This document shows, piece by piece, positions 43,897 to 53,504 of a DNA stretch of 64,000 bases. Below the pieces are notes generated by a model. It saw only the letters and a list, made by a program, of their open reading frames with translations. It had not been told where the DNA came from and made no database searches. The DNA lies in NCBI GenBank assembly GCA_947627045.1, contig CANQUM010000011.1, forward strand, positions 1 through 64,000, written 5' to 3'. The stretch's first letter is position 1, and every line of letters begins with the position of its first letter. Made by a program: the position numbers and the translations under genes. The stretch is from an uncultured Clostridia bacterium. GTDB taxonomy: Bacteria; Bacillota; Clostridia; Oscillospirales; Ruminococcaceae.

Positions 43897-45108
43897 ATGA
43901 ACGATTATAAAAGAATTATAGTAAAATCAATCTGCGTAATACTTGCTGTAGTCATAACACCGCTGGTTGTTCTTATCGGAATGAATTACGGTAATGAAAT
44001 ACTGAACGTCACAGGTTCAATGGCAGCTTCCTCAGCAAAAATGTCATTCGGAGATAATACCGACTACATAACAGAATTGTCAAAAAAGCTCGGTGCAACT
44101 TTGATTAATGAACCCTCAAACGAGTTTTACCGAGTAAATGTCGGCGGGAAGTCAACATGGGCTATAGATATGGCGCCCAATGAGACGGAGGCTGGCGATA
44201 CTCCAGCTAAAAGCAAAAAAACTTATAAAAGCATTGTAGAAAACAGCGACAGTATTACCGAGCAAAATCCGCTTCCATACCCAAGTGAGTTGGAAAGCCA
44301 TGACGGGGATATTGAAGATGTTCATTACGGAACATATTCCGATACAAACTTTGTAACGCTCAACAGCGGTGCACAGGTAAGAAACTGCACAGAAATAAGC
44401 AATAAAAAAGTACTTAAACAGAGCGAAGAAACTCCTGATTTTAAAATCGAATTAAACAGCGATGAACCACAGGTTTTAATATATCATACCCACACAACCG
44501 AGAGCTTTGAACCGTATACAAGAGATTATTATGATAAATCTTTTTCCTGCAAAACTACTGACGCTAAAAAAAATATGATTCGTATTGGCAACGCAATATG
44601 CAGACAGCTTGAAAAAAACGGAATAAAAACCGTTCATTCAACAACAATACACGACTATCCCGACTATAATTCAGCCTATGATTTAAGCTATAACACAGTT
44701 TCTAAAATTCTGAAAAAATATCCTTCTATAAAAGTCGTTTTAGATATTCACCGTGACGCTATTGAAAAAGAAAACGGATTAAGACTTTCACCTATAACAG
44801 AGGTCAACGGCAAACGTGCAGCACAGCTTATGATAATATCCTGTGCCGACTACGCAGACGGCTCTATGGGTATGCCGAATTATTTGGATAACCTCACCTT
44901 TGCCTGCTCTTTGCAGTCTCAAATTGAAACTGATTATCCGGGTCTTGACCGACCTATACTGTTCGACTACCGAAATTATAATCAGTCGCTATCAACAGGC
45001 GCATTGCTTATAGAGGTAGGAAGTCATGGAAATTCTATTGATGAAGCGATATACACAGGAAAACTTCTCGGAAAATCACTCTCAAAAGAATTGATAAATA
45101 TAGCATAG
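43897..45108 (+). CDS. spoIIP: Stage II sporulation protein P
   Basis: The ATG at 43897 follows AAAGGACAGG. The 403-residue protein has an N-terminal membrane helix (SICVILAVVITPLVVLIGM) and an outer amidase domain with VLIYHTHTTESFEPY (zinc His and Glu), KVVLDIHRDAIE and the late LIEVGSHGNSIDEA with the catalytic Glu. In spore formers SpoIIP cuts stem peptides from glycan strands during engulfment together with SpoIID and SpoIIM. Its usual neighbour gpr is not in the window. Confidence 0.93.
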   Translation: MNDYKRIIVKSICVILAVVITPLVVLIGMNYGNEILNVTGSMAASSAKMSFGDNTDYITELSKKLGATLINEPSNEFYRVNVGGKSTWAIDMAPNETEAGDTPAKSKKTYKSIVENSDSITEQNPLPYPSELESHDGDIEDVHYGTYSDTNFVTLNSGAQVRNCTEISNKKVLKQSEETPDFKIELNSDEPQVLIYHTHTTESFEPYTRDYYDKSFSCKTTDAKKNMIRIGNAICRQLEKNGIKTVHSTTIHDYPDYNSAYDLSYNTVSKILKKYPSIKVVLDIHRDAIEKENGLRLSPITEVNGKRAAQLMIISCADYADGSMGMPNYLDNLTFACSLQSQIETDYPGLDRPILFDYRNYNQSLSTGALLIEVGSHGNSIDEAIYTGKLLGKSLSKELINIA

Positions 45109-45114
45109 TAGCAA

Positions 45115-45150
45115 AAACGCCCGAACTCAAATGAGTTCAGGCGCTTATTT
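45115..45150. terminator. Terminator between spoIIP and the ABC operon
   Basis: CGCCCGAACTCA-AA-TGAGTTCAGGCG with T-rich flank on the minus side and TTATTTTAT on the plus side. Confidence 0.85.
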
Positions 45151-45152
45151 TA

Positions 45153-45941
45153 TCAAAACAGCATTTTATCAGTAATAATATCTCCCGACGAATCAGCATA
45201 AAGCTCCATAATTTTAGAAAGCGACATATTATTTCTCTCTTCACCCTCTATATAAGCAAGTATATTTCCCTGACTGAGTACTAAAGTCTTGTTTCCGTAT
45301 TCAAGGGCGTTTGAAACATTGTGGGTTATCATTAGTGTTGTTATGCTATTTTCACTTACGATTTTTTTTGTTATAGACATGACCTTATCAGCAGTAACCG
45401 GATCAAGAGCTGCCGTATGCTCATCTAACAGCAAAAGCTGCGGTGTTACAATAGTAGCCATAAGCAAGGTTAGCGCTTGTCGCTGACCGCCTGACAAAAG
45501 TCCCACTGGGATTTTCATTCTATCCTCAAGACCTATGTCAAGCTCGGCTAATTTTTCCCTGAACAGCTTCAGATCCTTTTTTGAAATCCCAATAGAAAGA
45601 CTTCTTTTCTTACCCCTGGAATACGCAAGACCTAAATTCTCCTCGATGGTCATATTTGGTGCTGTTCCCTTTAAAGGATCCTGAAACAGCCGTCCGATAT
45701 ATCTTGCACGTTTATGTTCTTTTGCATAAGTAACATTCCTATCGCCAACAAAAATCTGTCCGCTGTCTATATTACAGCTTCCACAAACAGCGTTCATAAG
45801 CGTTGATTTGCCGGAGCCGTTTGAACCGATAACTGTTACAAAATCACCGTTTTCAAGCTCCAAGTTTATGTTCTTCAGTGCTTTTCTTTCGTTTACTGTA
45901 TTAGCATTAAAAGTAACACTTACATTTTGAAGTTTCAGCAT
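45153..45941 (-). CDS. ABC transporter ATP-binding protein (TrpZ/YZ-like)
   Basis: The 262-residue ATPase has Walker A GSNGSGKST, the signature LLSGGQRQALTLLMA, Walker B LLLLDEHTAALD and the His loop MITHNVSN. It starts inside the permease gene (7-bp overlap), so translation is coupled. With the permease and substrate-binding lipoprotein it forms an importer of the group that includes streptococcal TrpXYZ (tryptophan). Its third place in the operon is the usual order. Confidence 0.92.
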   Translation of the reverse strand: MLKLQNVSVTFNANTVNERKALKNINLELENGDFVTVIGSNGSGKSTLMNAVCGSCNIDSGQIFVGDRNVTYAKEHKRARYIGRLFQDPLKGTAPNMTIEENLGLAYSRGKKRSLSIGISKKDLKLFREKLAELDIGLEDRMKIPVGLLSGGQRQALTLLMATIVTPQLLLLDEHTAALDPVTADKVMSITKKIVSENSITTLMITHNVSNALEYGNKTLVLSQGNILAYIEGEERNNMSLSKIMELYADSSGDIITDKMLF

Positions 45942-46939
45942 TTTGCAGCACCGCCTTTGTCTTTTAATATGTATCTCTTATAAAAATCGACGGCATATCC
46001 TTTTACTGCCGGAATAGCAATTGCTATTGCCACAATTACCGCTGAAAACAGCTTTGTATAATTGCTGTCCATGCCAAGACCCATTGCAAAAGCAAGAACA
46101 TAACGATATGCTGTTGCACCTATAATTGACGCAAGAATTCCGAATAATATACTGTGCTTTCTGAAAAATATCTCTCCGATTATTATTGACGCCAAACCGA
46201 CAACCAGCATACCCGTTCCGCTGTTTGTATCTCCGGCACTTGAATATTGAGCATACATAGCTCCTGACAGCGAAACCAGAGCGTTTGCCAAAGCAAATCC
46301 AAGCACCTTCATTGTATCAGAGTTTATTGAAGACGCTCTTACCATAAACTCGTTATCTCCCGTCGCCCTGAGCGACATTCCAAGCTGAGTTTTCAAAAAC
46401 AAGAACAATAACAGAGATACTGCCGCAAGTGCAACTCCCGCAACAATGACCTTATTATTTTCACCTAACATTTCTTCAAAGTATGTAAACAAGGTATCCT
46501 TTTTCCATAAAGAAATATTAGGACGAGACATAATTTTCAGGTTTATTGAATATAACGCCGTCATTGTTATTATTCCAGCCAGTATCGGCTGAACCTTCAG
46601 CCTTGTAACCAAAAGCCCTGTTACACTGCCGGCTATCGCTCCTGCTATGACCGCAAGGATTATTCCTCTTATCGGATGCCCGTTATAAGCGTTCATAACC
46701 GATACGGCAACACCTAATGTGAATGTTCCGTCAACCGATAGATCAGGTATATCAAGAATTCTGAACGATATAAAAATGCCGAGTGCCAGAAAAGAGAAAA
46801 TCAAACCCTTTTCCAATGTTCCCAAAACAACCGACTCGGTCATCTGCGTATTAATTATAACCAACAGCAATATAACTAAAATCAGCTTCGGCACTAACGC
46901 TATTATGCTTTTTTTGTTTATCCTGTTTATAACCGACAT
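45935..46939 (-). CDS. ABC transporter permease (TrpY-like)
   Basis: Start ATG 46939 with AAGGA 9 nt upstream; an in-frame ATG at 46948 touches the ribosome site. The 334-residue protein has about nine or ten membrane helices, with the BPD_transp_2-type run FSFLALGIFISFRILDIPDL SVDGTF split over residues 45-70, LLVTRLKVQPILAGI and LGMSLRATGDNEFMVRASSI. It is the membrane channel of the ABC importer. A strong hairpin separates it from the binding-protein gene upstream. Confidence 0.9.
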   Translation of the reverse strand: MSVINRINKKSIIALVPKLILVILLLVIINTQMTESVVLGTLEKGLIFSFLALGIFISFRILDIPDLSVDGTFTLGVAVSVMNAYNGHPIRGIILAVIAGAIAGSVTGLLVTRLKVQPILAGIITMTALYSINLKIMSRPNISLWKKDTLFTYFEEMLGENNKVIVAGVALAAVSLLLFLFLKTQLGMSLRATGDNEFMVRASSINSDTMKVLGFALANALVSLSGAMYAQYSSAGDTNSGTGMLVVGLASIIIGEIFFRKHSILFGILASIIGATAYRYVLAFAMGLGMDSNYTKLFSAVIVAIAIAIPAVKGYAVDFYKRYILKDKGGAAKC

Positions 46940-47002
46940 AAATATCATTCCTTATAAAGTATATCAGCCAAAAAATTTCAGCCGCTATACAGAATTATTA
47001 AA

Positions 47003-47031
47003 CAGGGGAATCCTATTATAGGACTCCCCTG
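47003..47031 (-). terminator. Intercistronic attenuator-like hairpin in the ABC operon
   Basis: On the minus strand CAGGGGAGTCCTA pairs with TAGGATTCCCCTG (one G-T pair), followed by TTTAATAATT. It lies between the binding-protein and permease genes and could give more binding protein than permease. Confidence 0.75.
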
Positions 47032-47105
47032 ATCGACCACTTAGCATTATCTAAAGTTTTTTAAATCAGCCTTAATCTACAAAACAGAAAGTCCTCGTAA
47101 TTTCA

Positions 47106-48122
47106 TTAGTCAAAGAATACTGTCTTTTCTGCATTTGCAATTTCATCAGGAATTTCATATCCAATAGCCTTTGCCGTCGATCTGTTGATAAATGTGCTCA
47201 AATCTTCATTAAAGACCTTAACTGGTATCTCGCCAGCTTTCTTTTCACCCTTCAGAATAGACGCAACCATATTAGCCGTTTCAATTCCTAAGTCGTTATA
47301 CTGAATTCCTATAGTTGCAAAACCGCCGTCCTGAACCATTGAATCTGCTCCGACATACATTGGCTTCTTTGCCTTGTTCATTACCTGTGCCACTGTACCC
47401 ATTGCACTTGCTATAGTATTGTCATTAGGTGAAAATACTGCGTCGCACTTATCTGCAAGCGTTGTTATTGCCTCCTGTACCTCTGAAGTGTTCGTTACAG
47501 AACCTACCTCCAGCTTGATGTTCTTTTCTTTGCAATAATCTTTTACCTTCTCTAAGCAGGAAACAGAATTATCCTCGCCCGTGTTATACAGATAACCCAA
47601 AGTTTTTAAGTCAGGCGTTGAAGTCATCGCAAAATCTAATATCTTTGAAATCTCCAATGCGTCAGAAGTTCCGGTAATGTTTCCGCCCGGCTTGTCAAGA
47701 GAATCTACAATTTCAGCTGCGACCGGATCAGTTACCGCTGAGAATACTACAGGTATATCAGCAGAATACGGCGCCGCAAGCTGTGCGCACGGAGTAGTTA
47801 TTGCAACTATAATATCGTCGCCGTCAGCCTTGAACTGATCAAGGATCTGTGTTATCGTCGTTGACTCTCCGTTTGCCTGCTGACAATCAATTGTGCAGTT
47901 GTCTCCGTCTTTAAATCCAAGCTCGTCAAGACGGCTCTTTATTGAATCCCTTATCGTATTGAGCGAGCTGTGCTCCATCATCTGGACAATGCCTATCTTA
48001 TAATTGCTTTTTGCATTCTCTGCACCGCCCTTTGACGATGACTCTTCCTTTCCGCAGGCTGTCATCATTGTAACCGATAATGCCGCTGCGCTCATTATCG
48101 CTAAAAACCTTCTTAGCTTCAT
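47106..48122 (-). CDS. ABC transporter substrate-binding lipoprotein (PF04392, TrpX-like)
   Basis: GGGAGG precedes ATG 48122. The 338-residue lipoprotein has signal MKLRRFLAIMSAAALSVTMM with lipobox MTAC (Cys at about residue 23). The mature part has YKIGIVQMMEHSSLNTIRDS, VAITTPCAQLAAPYSADIPV, FSAVTDPVAAEIVDSLDKPG and NITGTSD, the hallmark stretches of the ABC_sub_bind family that bind aromatic amino acids or related ligands. First gene of the three-gene operon. No T-box leader was seen, so tryptophan is only a family-based guess. Confidence 0.9.
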   Translation of the reverse strand: MKLRRFLAIMSAAALSVTMMTACGKEESSSKGGAENAKSNYKIGIVQMMEHSSLNTIRDSIKSRLDELGFKDGDNCTIDCQQANGESTTITQILDQFKADGDDIIVAITTPCAQLAAPYSADIPVVFSAVTDPVAAEIVDSLDKPGGNITGTSDALEISKILDFAMTSTPDLKTLGYLYNTGEDNSVSCLEKVKDYCKEKNIKLEVGSVTNTSEVQEAITTLADKCDAVFSPNDNTIASAMGTVAQVMNKAKKPMYVGADSMVQDGGFATIGIQYNDLGIETANMVASILKGEKKAGEIPVKVFNEDLSTFINRSTAKAIGYEIPDEIANAEKTVFFD

Positions 48123-48194
48123 AATAATTTCCTCCCTGTTAATATTTCATTAAGGCTTTTTGCCTTTATCTAAAATATTTAATTGATTACTTTT

Positions 48195-48223
48195 ATTAAA
48201 GCATATTTTCTCCCATTTGTCAA
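48195..48223 (-). promoter_or_regulatory. Promoter of the ABC operon
   Basis: On the minus strand TTGACA (48223-48218), 17 bp, TTTAAT (48200-48195). The leader of about 65 nt is too short for a T-box. Confidence 0.7.
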
Positions 48224-48256
48224 GATTTCCCCATATTAATATCTCATAAAAATAAA

Positions 48257-48392
48257 CCCCCGACTTGCATCTAGTGTAAATCGGGGGCGTCCTTTCGGAC
48301 TATATATCAGGAATAAATTAGAAGTCCTGGTATTTTGTAATAGTTGTGTATAATTCAGCGTCCGAACACTAATGCCCAGACGCTGATTTTAC
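48257..48392 (-). terminator. Double terminator after the giant LRR gene
   Basis: Two stems lie between the genes: TCAGCGTC...GACGCTGA (about 48356-48391) and CCCCCGA...TCGGGGG (48257-48287), the latter followed on the minus strand by TTTATTTTTAT. The gene-free stretch 48123-48431 holds only these and the ABC promoter. Confidence 0.75.
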
Positions 48393-48431
48393 TTTGAGAC
48401 CATATTATTAAGAATAACTAAATCAGAGCAA

Positions 48432-51400
48432 TTACTTAATCTTAACTTTTCTGAGTTTCTTATTCCAACTGCTGTAAACCTTGCGTGTTACTCCGTTTAC
48501 ATCCTTGTATGTTGAGAATGCTTTTACTCTTACAAAGTATACCTTACCCTTCTTGAGCTTTTTGCTCTTAATTGTAATCTTTGTCTTCTTTACATTATTC
48601 TTCTTTACTAATATCTTGCTCTTCTTGAACTTCTTATTTGAAGATACCTGTACTACGTATCCCTTTGCTCCGCTTACCTTGTTCCACGTTACAGTTATCT
48701 TCTTCTTTGCCTTTGCCTTTACCTTGAGCTTTGATATTTTAGCTTGTTTTACCTTGTTAGCCTTAGCTTTATCCTTTGCCACAAGCTTTGGATCTCTTGT
48801 TGTTGGCGCTGTTGTTACTGTTGCTGTACCGCCATTGTTGTTGTTTATATTGCTGTCGTTACTATTGCTGGAATTCTGAGGCTGCTCTTGCTTCTTCAAA
48901 CCTGCAACTGCGTCCTTGACTGCCTTTAATGCGTTGTCAATTTCGGTCTGTGTTGCTTTATCGTTTGAAAGTACTGCCTTTGCTGCTTCGATTGCCTTTG
49001 CTAATGCCTCAGCAGTCTCCTTTGTGTATCCGGTTGTGTCCATCTTCTCAGCTTCAGTAACTTCACTGCTGAGTTCCTTATTGTCTCCCGGTACTTCTAC
49101 AAGTTTACTCATTGCATCAGTAACTGCCTTTGCAGCATTGTCAATATCTTCTTGAGTTGCAGTCTCACTTGCTAATACTTCCTTAGCTGCATTAACTGCT
49201 TCTGTCAATGCTGCTAATGTTTCTTCTGTGTATTTGCTTGTGTCAACCTTTTCTGCATCAGCTATTGCCTTCTCAAGTGCCGTCTTGTCGATCTCAACTG
49301 GAGGTGTCAGACTTTCTGTGATCTCGTTGATCGCATTTACTGCTGCCTCCATTGCGCTCGGAAGCGGGAATGCTTCGTCGCATACTGCCTGTGCAGAGTC
49401 AATTGCTGCCTGAAGTGCAGTTGCCTGCTCCTCTGTAAGAGCACTTTGATCTACTGCTTCTGCCTTCTCAATTGCTCCCTTCAGATCTGCCTTAGGATCA
49501 TATCCGAGAATTGCTACAGTAGAACTTCCCTTAACAATCTCTGCCTTTACAACCTGGTATACATAGTCTGCACAGTTGTTCCACCAGCTCATGGTTCTTG
49601 CTGTGATCTTGTATTCTTGACCTGCTTCGATTGGCTTAGTAAGAGTTATTGTTACTACATGTCCCTTACAACCAGCATTATAACCTGAATTTCCTACTTG
49701 GTTCTTTTCTGTAACATTTTCACCAAAGGTTATTCTGAAGAAAATGTAGCAATATGGGTTGTAGTTCGTATCTGCTGCACAGTCAATTGTGAATTTGATA
49801 GATGTAGCTCCTGCCATTGATTCATCTGCTACACCCTCTGCAACAACTGTGTTATTCTCAGGTAATTCATCATCTTCTTCTGTCTGGTCATCATTAGCAT
49901 AAATATATATATCTTCAAGATTAGGTGCGTTTGCTGGGTCGGTATATGCCGGTTTCAGACCGTTGATTGCTGACTCTACCTTAGGTATCTCAGCCTCAAT
50001 CTCTGTGATAAGTGAATTGATTGTGAGCTTCTCTGCTGCTGTAACTGCATTTGTTAATGCAGTGTATGTAGCTGTTGTGTAGTCAGTTTCAATAAGTGCG
50101 TTTGCTTCTGCAATTCTATCCTGAAGCTTGTTGAACAAGTTCTCATCAGTTGCTTGTACTAAACCGTCAAGTGCTGTCTTTAATGATGCTGCAGCACTGT
50201 CAATAGTTCTCTGCTTAATATCCATATCAGAAAGCAGGTTCTCTGCTGCTGCCATTCTTGCCATTACAAGTGCATATGATGCTGTTGTATAGTTCTTTGA
50301 AATTACAGCCTTAGCTTCAGTTATAAGCGAATTAAGTTCGTCAAAGTCAGCTAATAATTCAACCTTCGCTGCTGTTTTAGCGTTCGTTTTCGCTAAATCA
50401 TAAGTTTTCTGTGAATATGTGTATATATTTCCAACGAAATTATTGAATGAATTTGAGTTCATAGAGGTTAACGTACCCATAATGTATACGTTAAGATCAG
50501 GGTCTGTACATCCTGCAAAGCAATTGTTATTTATACTTGTTATACCTGCAGGAAGAACAATATCTCCTGTTAACTTTTCACAATTTTGGAACAGATAGTT
50601 AGCTGTACCCTTTAATGTTGGAGGCAGATCTACGTGTGTAAGTGCTTTACATCCTCTGAATGCACCGCTTGTATCACCTGTCAAATTCTTAGGGAGCTTA
50701 ACAGATGTAAGTGATGTACAGCCGTCAAATGCATAGCCCATAGAAGTTACACCGCTTCCGACTACTACAGATTCCAAACCTGTGCAGTTCTGGAAAGCAT
50801 AACCTATTGAGCCCTTCAAAGATTCAGGTAATGTGAAAGATGTAATAGCATTACAGCCTTTAAATGCATAGTTTCCTATGCTCTCTAATCCCTCTTCTAA
50901 GCTTGATATATTCAGCTTAGCACAACCGCTAAATGCATTGGCTCCTAAGCTCTTAATATATTGCTTATTAAGGGTACCGTGTTTATATGTAAATGTTTCA
51001 AGATTTGTACAACCTGAAAATGCCGAAGAACCGATTTCAGTTTGAGCACTGCTGCTTTGATATACGTTTATATCAACAGTTTTAAGAGTTGTTAATTTCG
51101 AAAATGCACTATCTTCGATTTTTGAAAGAGTGCCATATCTACTACCATTAAGAGTTTCCAGATGAGGAGTTATCTTGCTTGTACCGTATCCGGTAATAGC
51201 AAATGCGTTCTTACGGATTACTGATGTATAATCTTTCAGAGTATAAGATGTATCCTCTTTTGCAAGCGGATATAATACTAAGGTTGTATTACTACCGCTG
51301 CCTGAATATAAAACACCCTTATCTGATGAATAATAAGTAGATCCTTTGCTTCCTGTGCTTGCAGTATTAATTTCTGTTAATTTTGCACAATCCTGGAATA

Positions 51401-53504
51401 CAGCGTCGCCGAATTTATCAAGATAATTAGGAATTGTTACTGATTCCAATTCAACGCATCCTTGGAATGCGTTATCTTCGATTGAAGTAACTGCACCGAA
51501 TGTAACATTTTTCAATTTTGTACATCCGCTGAATGCGCTTCTTCCAATAGTACCGCTAGGAATTTTAATGGATTCAAGGCTAGTACAACTTCCAAATGCA
51601 CCTCCGCTGATAGATTCCAAGCCTGCTGGCAATGAAACTAAGAAAAGATTTGAACATCCGCTGAATGCACTGTCGCCGATATTCTTAACCTTTGAAGGAA
51701 CAGATACAGCCTGAAGACCTTTACAGTTTCCAAATGCATAAGTGTCAAGTGTTTCTACAGTATCAGCCCATGAAATACTGTTAAGAACTTCACATCCGTA
51801 AAATGCTGAACTTCCAATCCTTGTTATTCCTTCTTCTAATGTCAGGTCAGCAAGTTTTTTACAGTTATAGAATGCATAGTTTGGTACCTCGCCAAGGTGA
51901 CCCGGAACAGTAAGTTTTGTAATACCCAAATTTGAAAAAGCATAGTTTCCGATAGTTTTTACTGTTTCCGGAATTGTAAGTGATGTAATACTTGAACAAT
52001 TCTGGAAAGCATAACTTCCGATAGACTCAACTGATGCCGGAATGTTTATTGATGTTACTGATGAACAACCGGATAATGCGTAATCCGGAATGCTTGTCAA
52101 AGCACTTGAAAGCGTAATGGCAGTTGCTGATGAACAGTTAGAGAAAGCATACTTTCCTATTGTTGTTACTGTATCAGGCAATGTAATTCTTGTAGCTTTA
52201 CAGTTCTGGAATGCGTAATCACCGATTGTTGTCAAATTACCGGCTAAAAATGTAAGCGATGTAGCGCCGCAGCCTGCATAAGCGTAATTTCCGATTGATG
52301 TTACTGCGGCAGGGATTGAAATAGTTTTAATTGCCGAGCAATTCTGGAATGCATAAGCACCGATTGATTTAACTGAGCTTGGCAATGAAATAGTTGCCAA
52401 AACTGAGCAAGCTTGAAATGCATAATCAGGAATAGCTTCCAGTTTACTTGGTGCTTCAAATGTAACAGTTGCGAGCTTTGAACAAGACTGGAAAGCGTTT
52501 GCTCCAATTGTTGTTACATTTGCAGGGATTTCGAATGATTCAAGTTTATTACAGCTTTGGAAAGCCTTTTCGCCGATTTCCGTTAAAGTTTTCGGCAATG
52601 TAATTTTTGTAAATCCTGCATTATTACAGTTATAGAATGCCTGACTTCCGATAGATGTCAAAGCAGAACCCTCAGCGAATTCAACGCTTGTAAGAGCTGA
52701 ACAGCCTGAGAATGCCTGAGCGCCGATTGTCTTAACTGTAGCCGGTATGCTGATTGTAGCCAACTTTGTACAAGACATAAATGTCTTATCATTAACGGCT
52801 TCAATTTTGCTCGGAAGTGTAAATCCTGTCAACTTATTACATCCTTGGAAAGCTCCTGCTCCGATAGATGTTACAGTATCAGGAAGTTCGATTGAAGTAA
52901 GGGCATTATTATTGTTGTTATAGAAACAACTTTCACCGATACTTGTCAATTGGCTTTCGGGTTCGAATGTAATAGAAGTTGTAGCAGTACCGCCATAGAA
53001 AGCGCTGTTACCGATTGTTTTTACAGTTGCCGGAATAACAAAAGTTTTTACCCTATTGTTATAGAACGCCGAATTACCGATAGATTCGAGTTTACTTGGC
53101 AAAGTAATTGTCAGCGAAGTATTGTTACATCCGTAAAAAGCGCTGTCGCCAATAGAAGTAACTGACTCAGGTATACTTACTGACTTCATAGCGGTAATAC
53201 CATTAAAAGCGTTAGAGCCTATATGAGTAATACCGTCTTCGATAGTAACCGTATTGATGTTACCTTTCGAACTGCTCCAAACAGAGCCTGTTGCGTTTTC
53301 ATAGTCAGACATAATACCTGGGCTGTCTTCAGTGCTCTTGTAAATACGAAGAGTTTTGGCAGTGGTGTCAAGTTCGAACCTAACGCCATTACCGGCACGT
53401 CCGGTTGTAACCGCAGCGGACGCTGTGATTGTCATTGCGCCGCACAATGCAGAAACAAGCATTGCAGCAGAAGCTAACAACGACAAAATTCTTTTGAATC
53501 TCAT
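48432..53504 (-). CDS. Giant secreted BspA-like LRR protein with FIVAR domains and C-terminal FnIII-like module (1690 aa)
   Basis: AAGAGGAATT precedes ATG 53504. A signal peptide (about 1-31, ending TITASAAV) is followed by over 30 LRR_5 repeats to about residue 1110 (TSIGxxAFxxCxxLTSIxxP). Next are two FIVAR-type helical repeats (ISKNYTTASYALVMARMAAA; IETDYTTATYTALTNAVTAA). A beta domain of about 150 residues follows, with aromatic and Asn residues (TARTMSWWNNCADYVYQVVK), perhaps carbohydrate-binding, then three more FIVAR repeats. An Asn/Ser/Thr linker leads to the Lys-rich module also found in the CAP protein (TVTWNKVSGAKGYVVQVSSN ... VYSSWNKKLRKVKIK). No sortase motif or membrane helix ends it, so wall attachment probably uses the basic module. 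Likely role: adhesion or binding of polymers. Confidence 0.9.
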   Translation of the reverse strand: MRFKRILSLLASAAMLVSALCGAMTITASAAVTTGRAGNGVRFELDTTAKTLRIYKSTEDSPGIMSDYENATGSVWSSSKGNINTVTIEDGITHIGSNAFNGITAMKSVSIPESVTSIGDSAFYGCNNTSLTITLPSKLESIGNSAFYNNRVKTFVIPATVKTIGNSAFYGGTATTSITFEPESQLTSIGESCFYNNNNNALTSIELPDTVTSIGAGAFQGCNKLTGFTLPSKIEAVNDKTFMSCTKLATISIPATVKTIGAQAFSGCSALTSVEFAEGSALTSIGSQAFYNCNNAGFTKITLPKTLTEIGEKAFQSCNKLESFEIPANVTTIGANAFQSCSKLATVTFEAPSKLEAIPDYAFQACSVLATISLPSSVKSIGAYAFQNCSAIKTISIPAAVTSIGNYAYAGCGATSLTFLAGNLTTIGDYAFQNCKATRITLPDTVTTIGKYAFSNCSSATAITLSSALTSIPDYALSGCSSVTSINIPASVESIGSYAFQNCSSITSLTIPETVKTIGNYAFSNLGITKLTVPGHLGEVPNYAFYNCKKLADLTLEEGITRIGSSAFYGCEVLNSISWADTVETLDTYAFGNCKGLQAVSVPSKVKNIGDSAFSGCSNLFLVSLPAGLESISGGAFGSCTSLESIKIPSGTIGRSAFSGCTKLKNVTFGAVTSIEDNAFQGCVELESVTIPNYLDKFGDAVFQDCAKLTEINTASTGSKGSTYYSSDKGVLYSGSGSNTTLVLYPLAKEDTSYTLKDYTSVIRKNAFAITGYGTSKITPHLETLNGSRYGTLSKIEDSAFSKLTTLKTVDINVYQSSSAQTEIGSSAFSGCTNLETFTYKHGTLNKQYIKSLGANAFSGCAKLNISSLEEGLESIGNYAFKGCNAITSFTLPESLKGSIGYAFQNCTGLESVVVGSGVTSMGYAFDGCTSLTSVKLPKNLTGDTSGAFRGCKALTHVDLPPTLKGTANYLFQNCEKLTGDIVLPAGITSINNNCFAGCTDPDLNVYIMGTLTSMNSNSFNNFVGNIYTYSQKTYDLAKTNAKTAAKVELLADFDELNSLITEAKAVISKNYTTASYALVMARMAAAENLLSDMDIKQRTIDSAAASLKTALDGLVQATDENLFNKLQDRIAEANALIETDYTTATYTALTNAVTAAEKLTINSLITEIEAEIPKVESAINGLKPAYTDPANAPNLEDIYIYANDDQTEEDDELPENNTVVAEGVADESMAGATSIKFTIDCAADTNYNPYCYIFFRITFGENVTEKNQVGNSGYNAGCKGHVVTITLTKPIEAGQEYKITARTMSWWNNCADYVYQVVKAEIVKGSSTVAILGYDPKADLKGAIEKAEAVDQSALTEEQATALQAAIDSAQAVCDEAFPLPSAMEAAVNAINEITESLTPPVEIDKTALEKAIADAEKVDTSKYTEETLAALTEAVNAAKEVLASETATQEDIDNAAKAVTDAMSKLVEVPGDNKELSSEVTEAEKMDTTGYTKETAEALAKAIEAAKAVLSNDKATQTEIDNALKAVKDAVAGLKKQEQPQNSSNSNDSNINNNNGGTATVTTAPTTRDPKLVAKDKAKANKVKQAKISKLKVKAKAKKKITVTWNKVSGAKGYVVQVSSNKKFKKSKILVKKNNVKKTKITIKSKKLKKGKVYFVRVKAFSTYKDVNGVTRKVYSSWNKKLRKVKIK

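Noticed and set aside
48123-48431. T-box leader for the Trp-type ABC operon
   Set aside because: The predicted leader is only about 65 nt and no GGUGG T-box sequence is present; the hairpins in this stretch are terminators of the LRR gene.
48481-49688. Several plus-strand frames opposite the end of the giant LRR gene
   Set aside because: They mirror the Ala/Lys-rich FIVAR and basic module codons and have no start signals.
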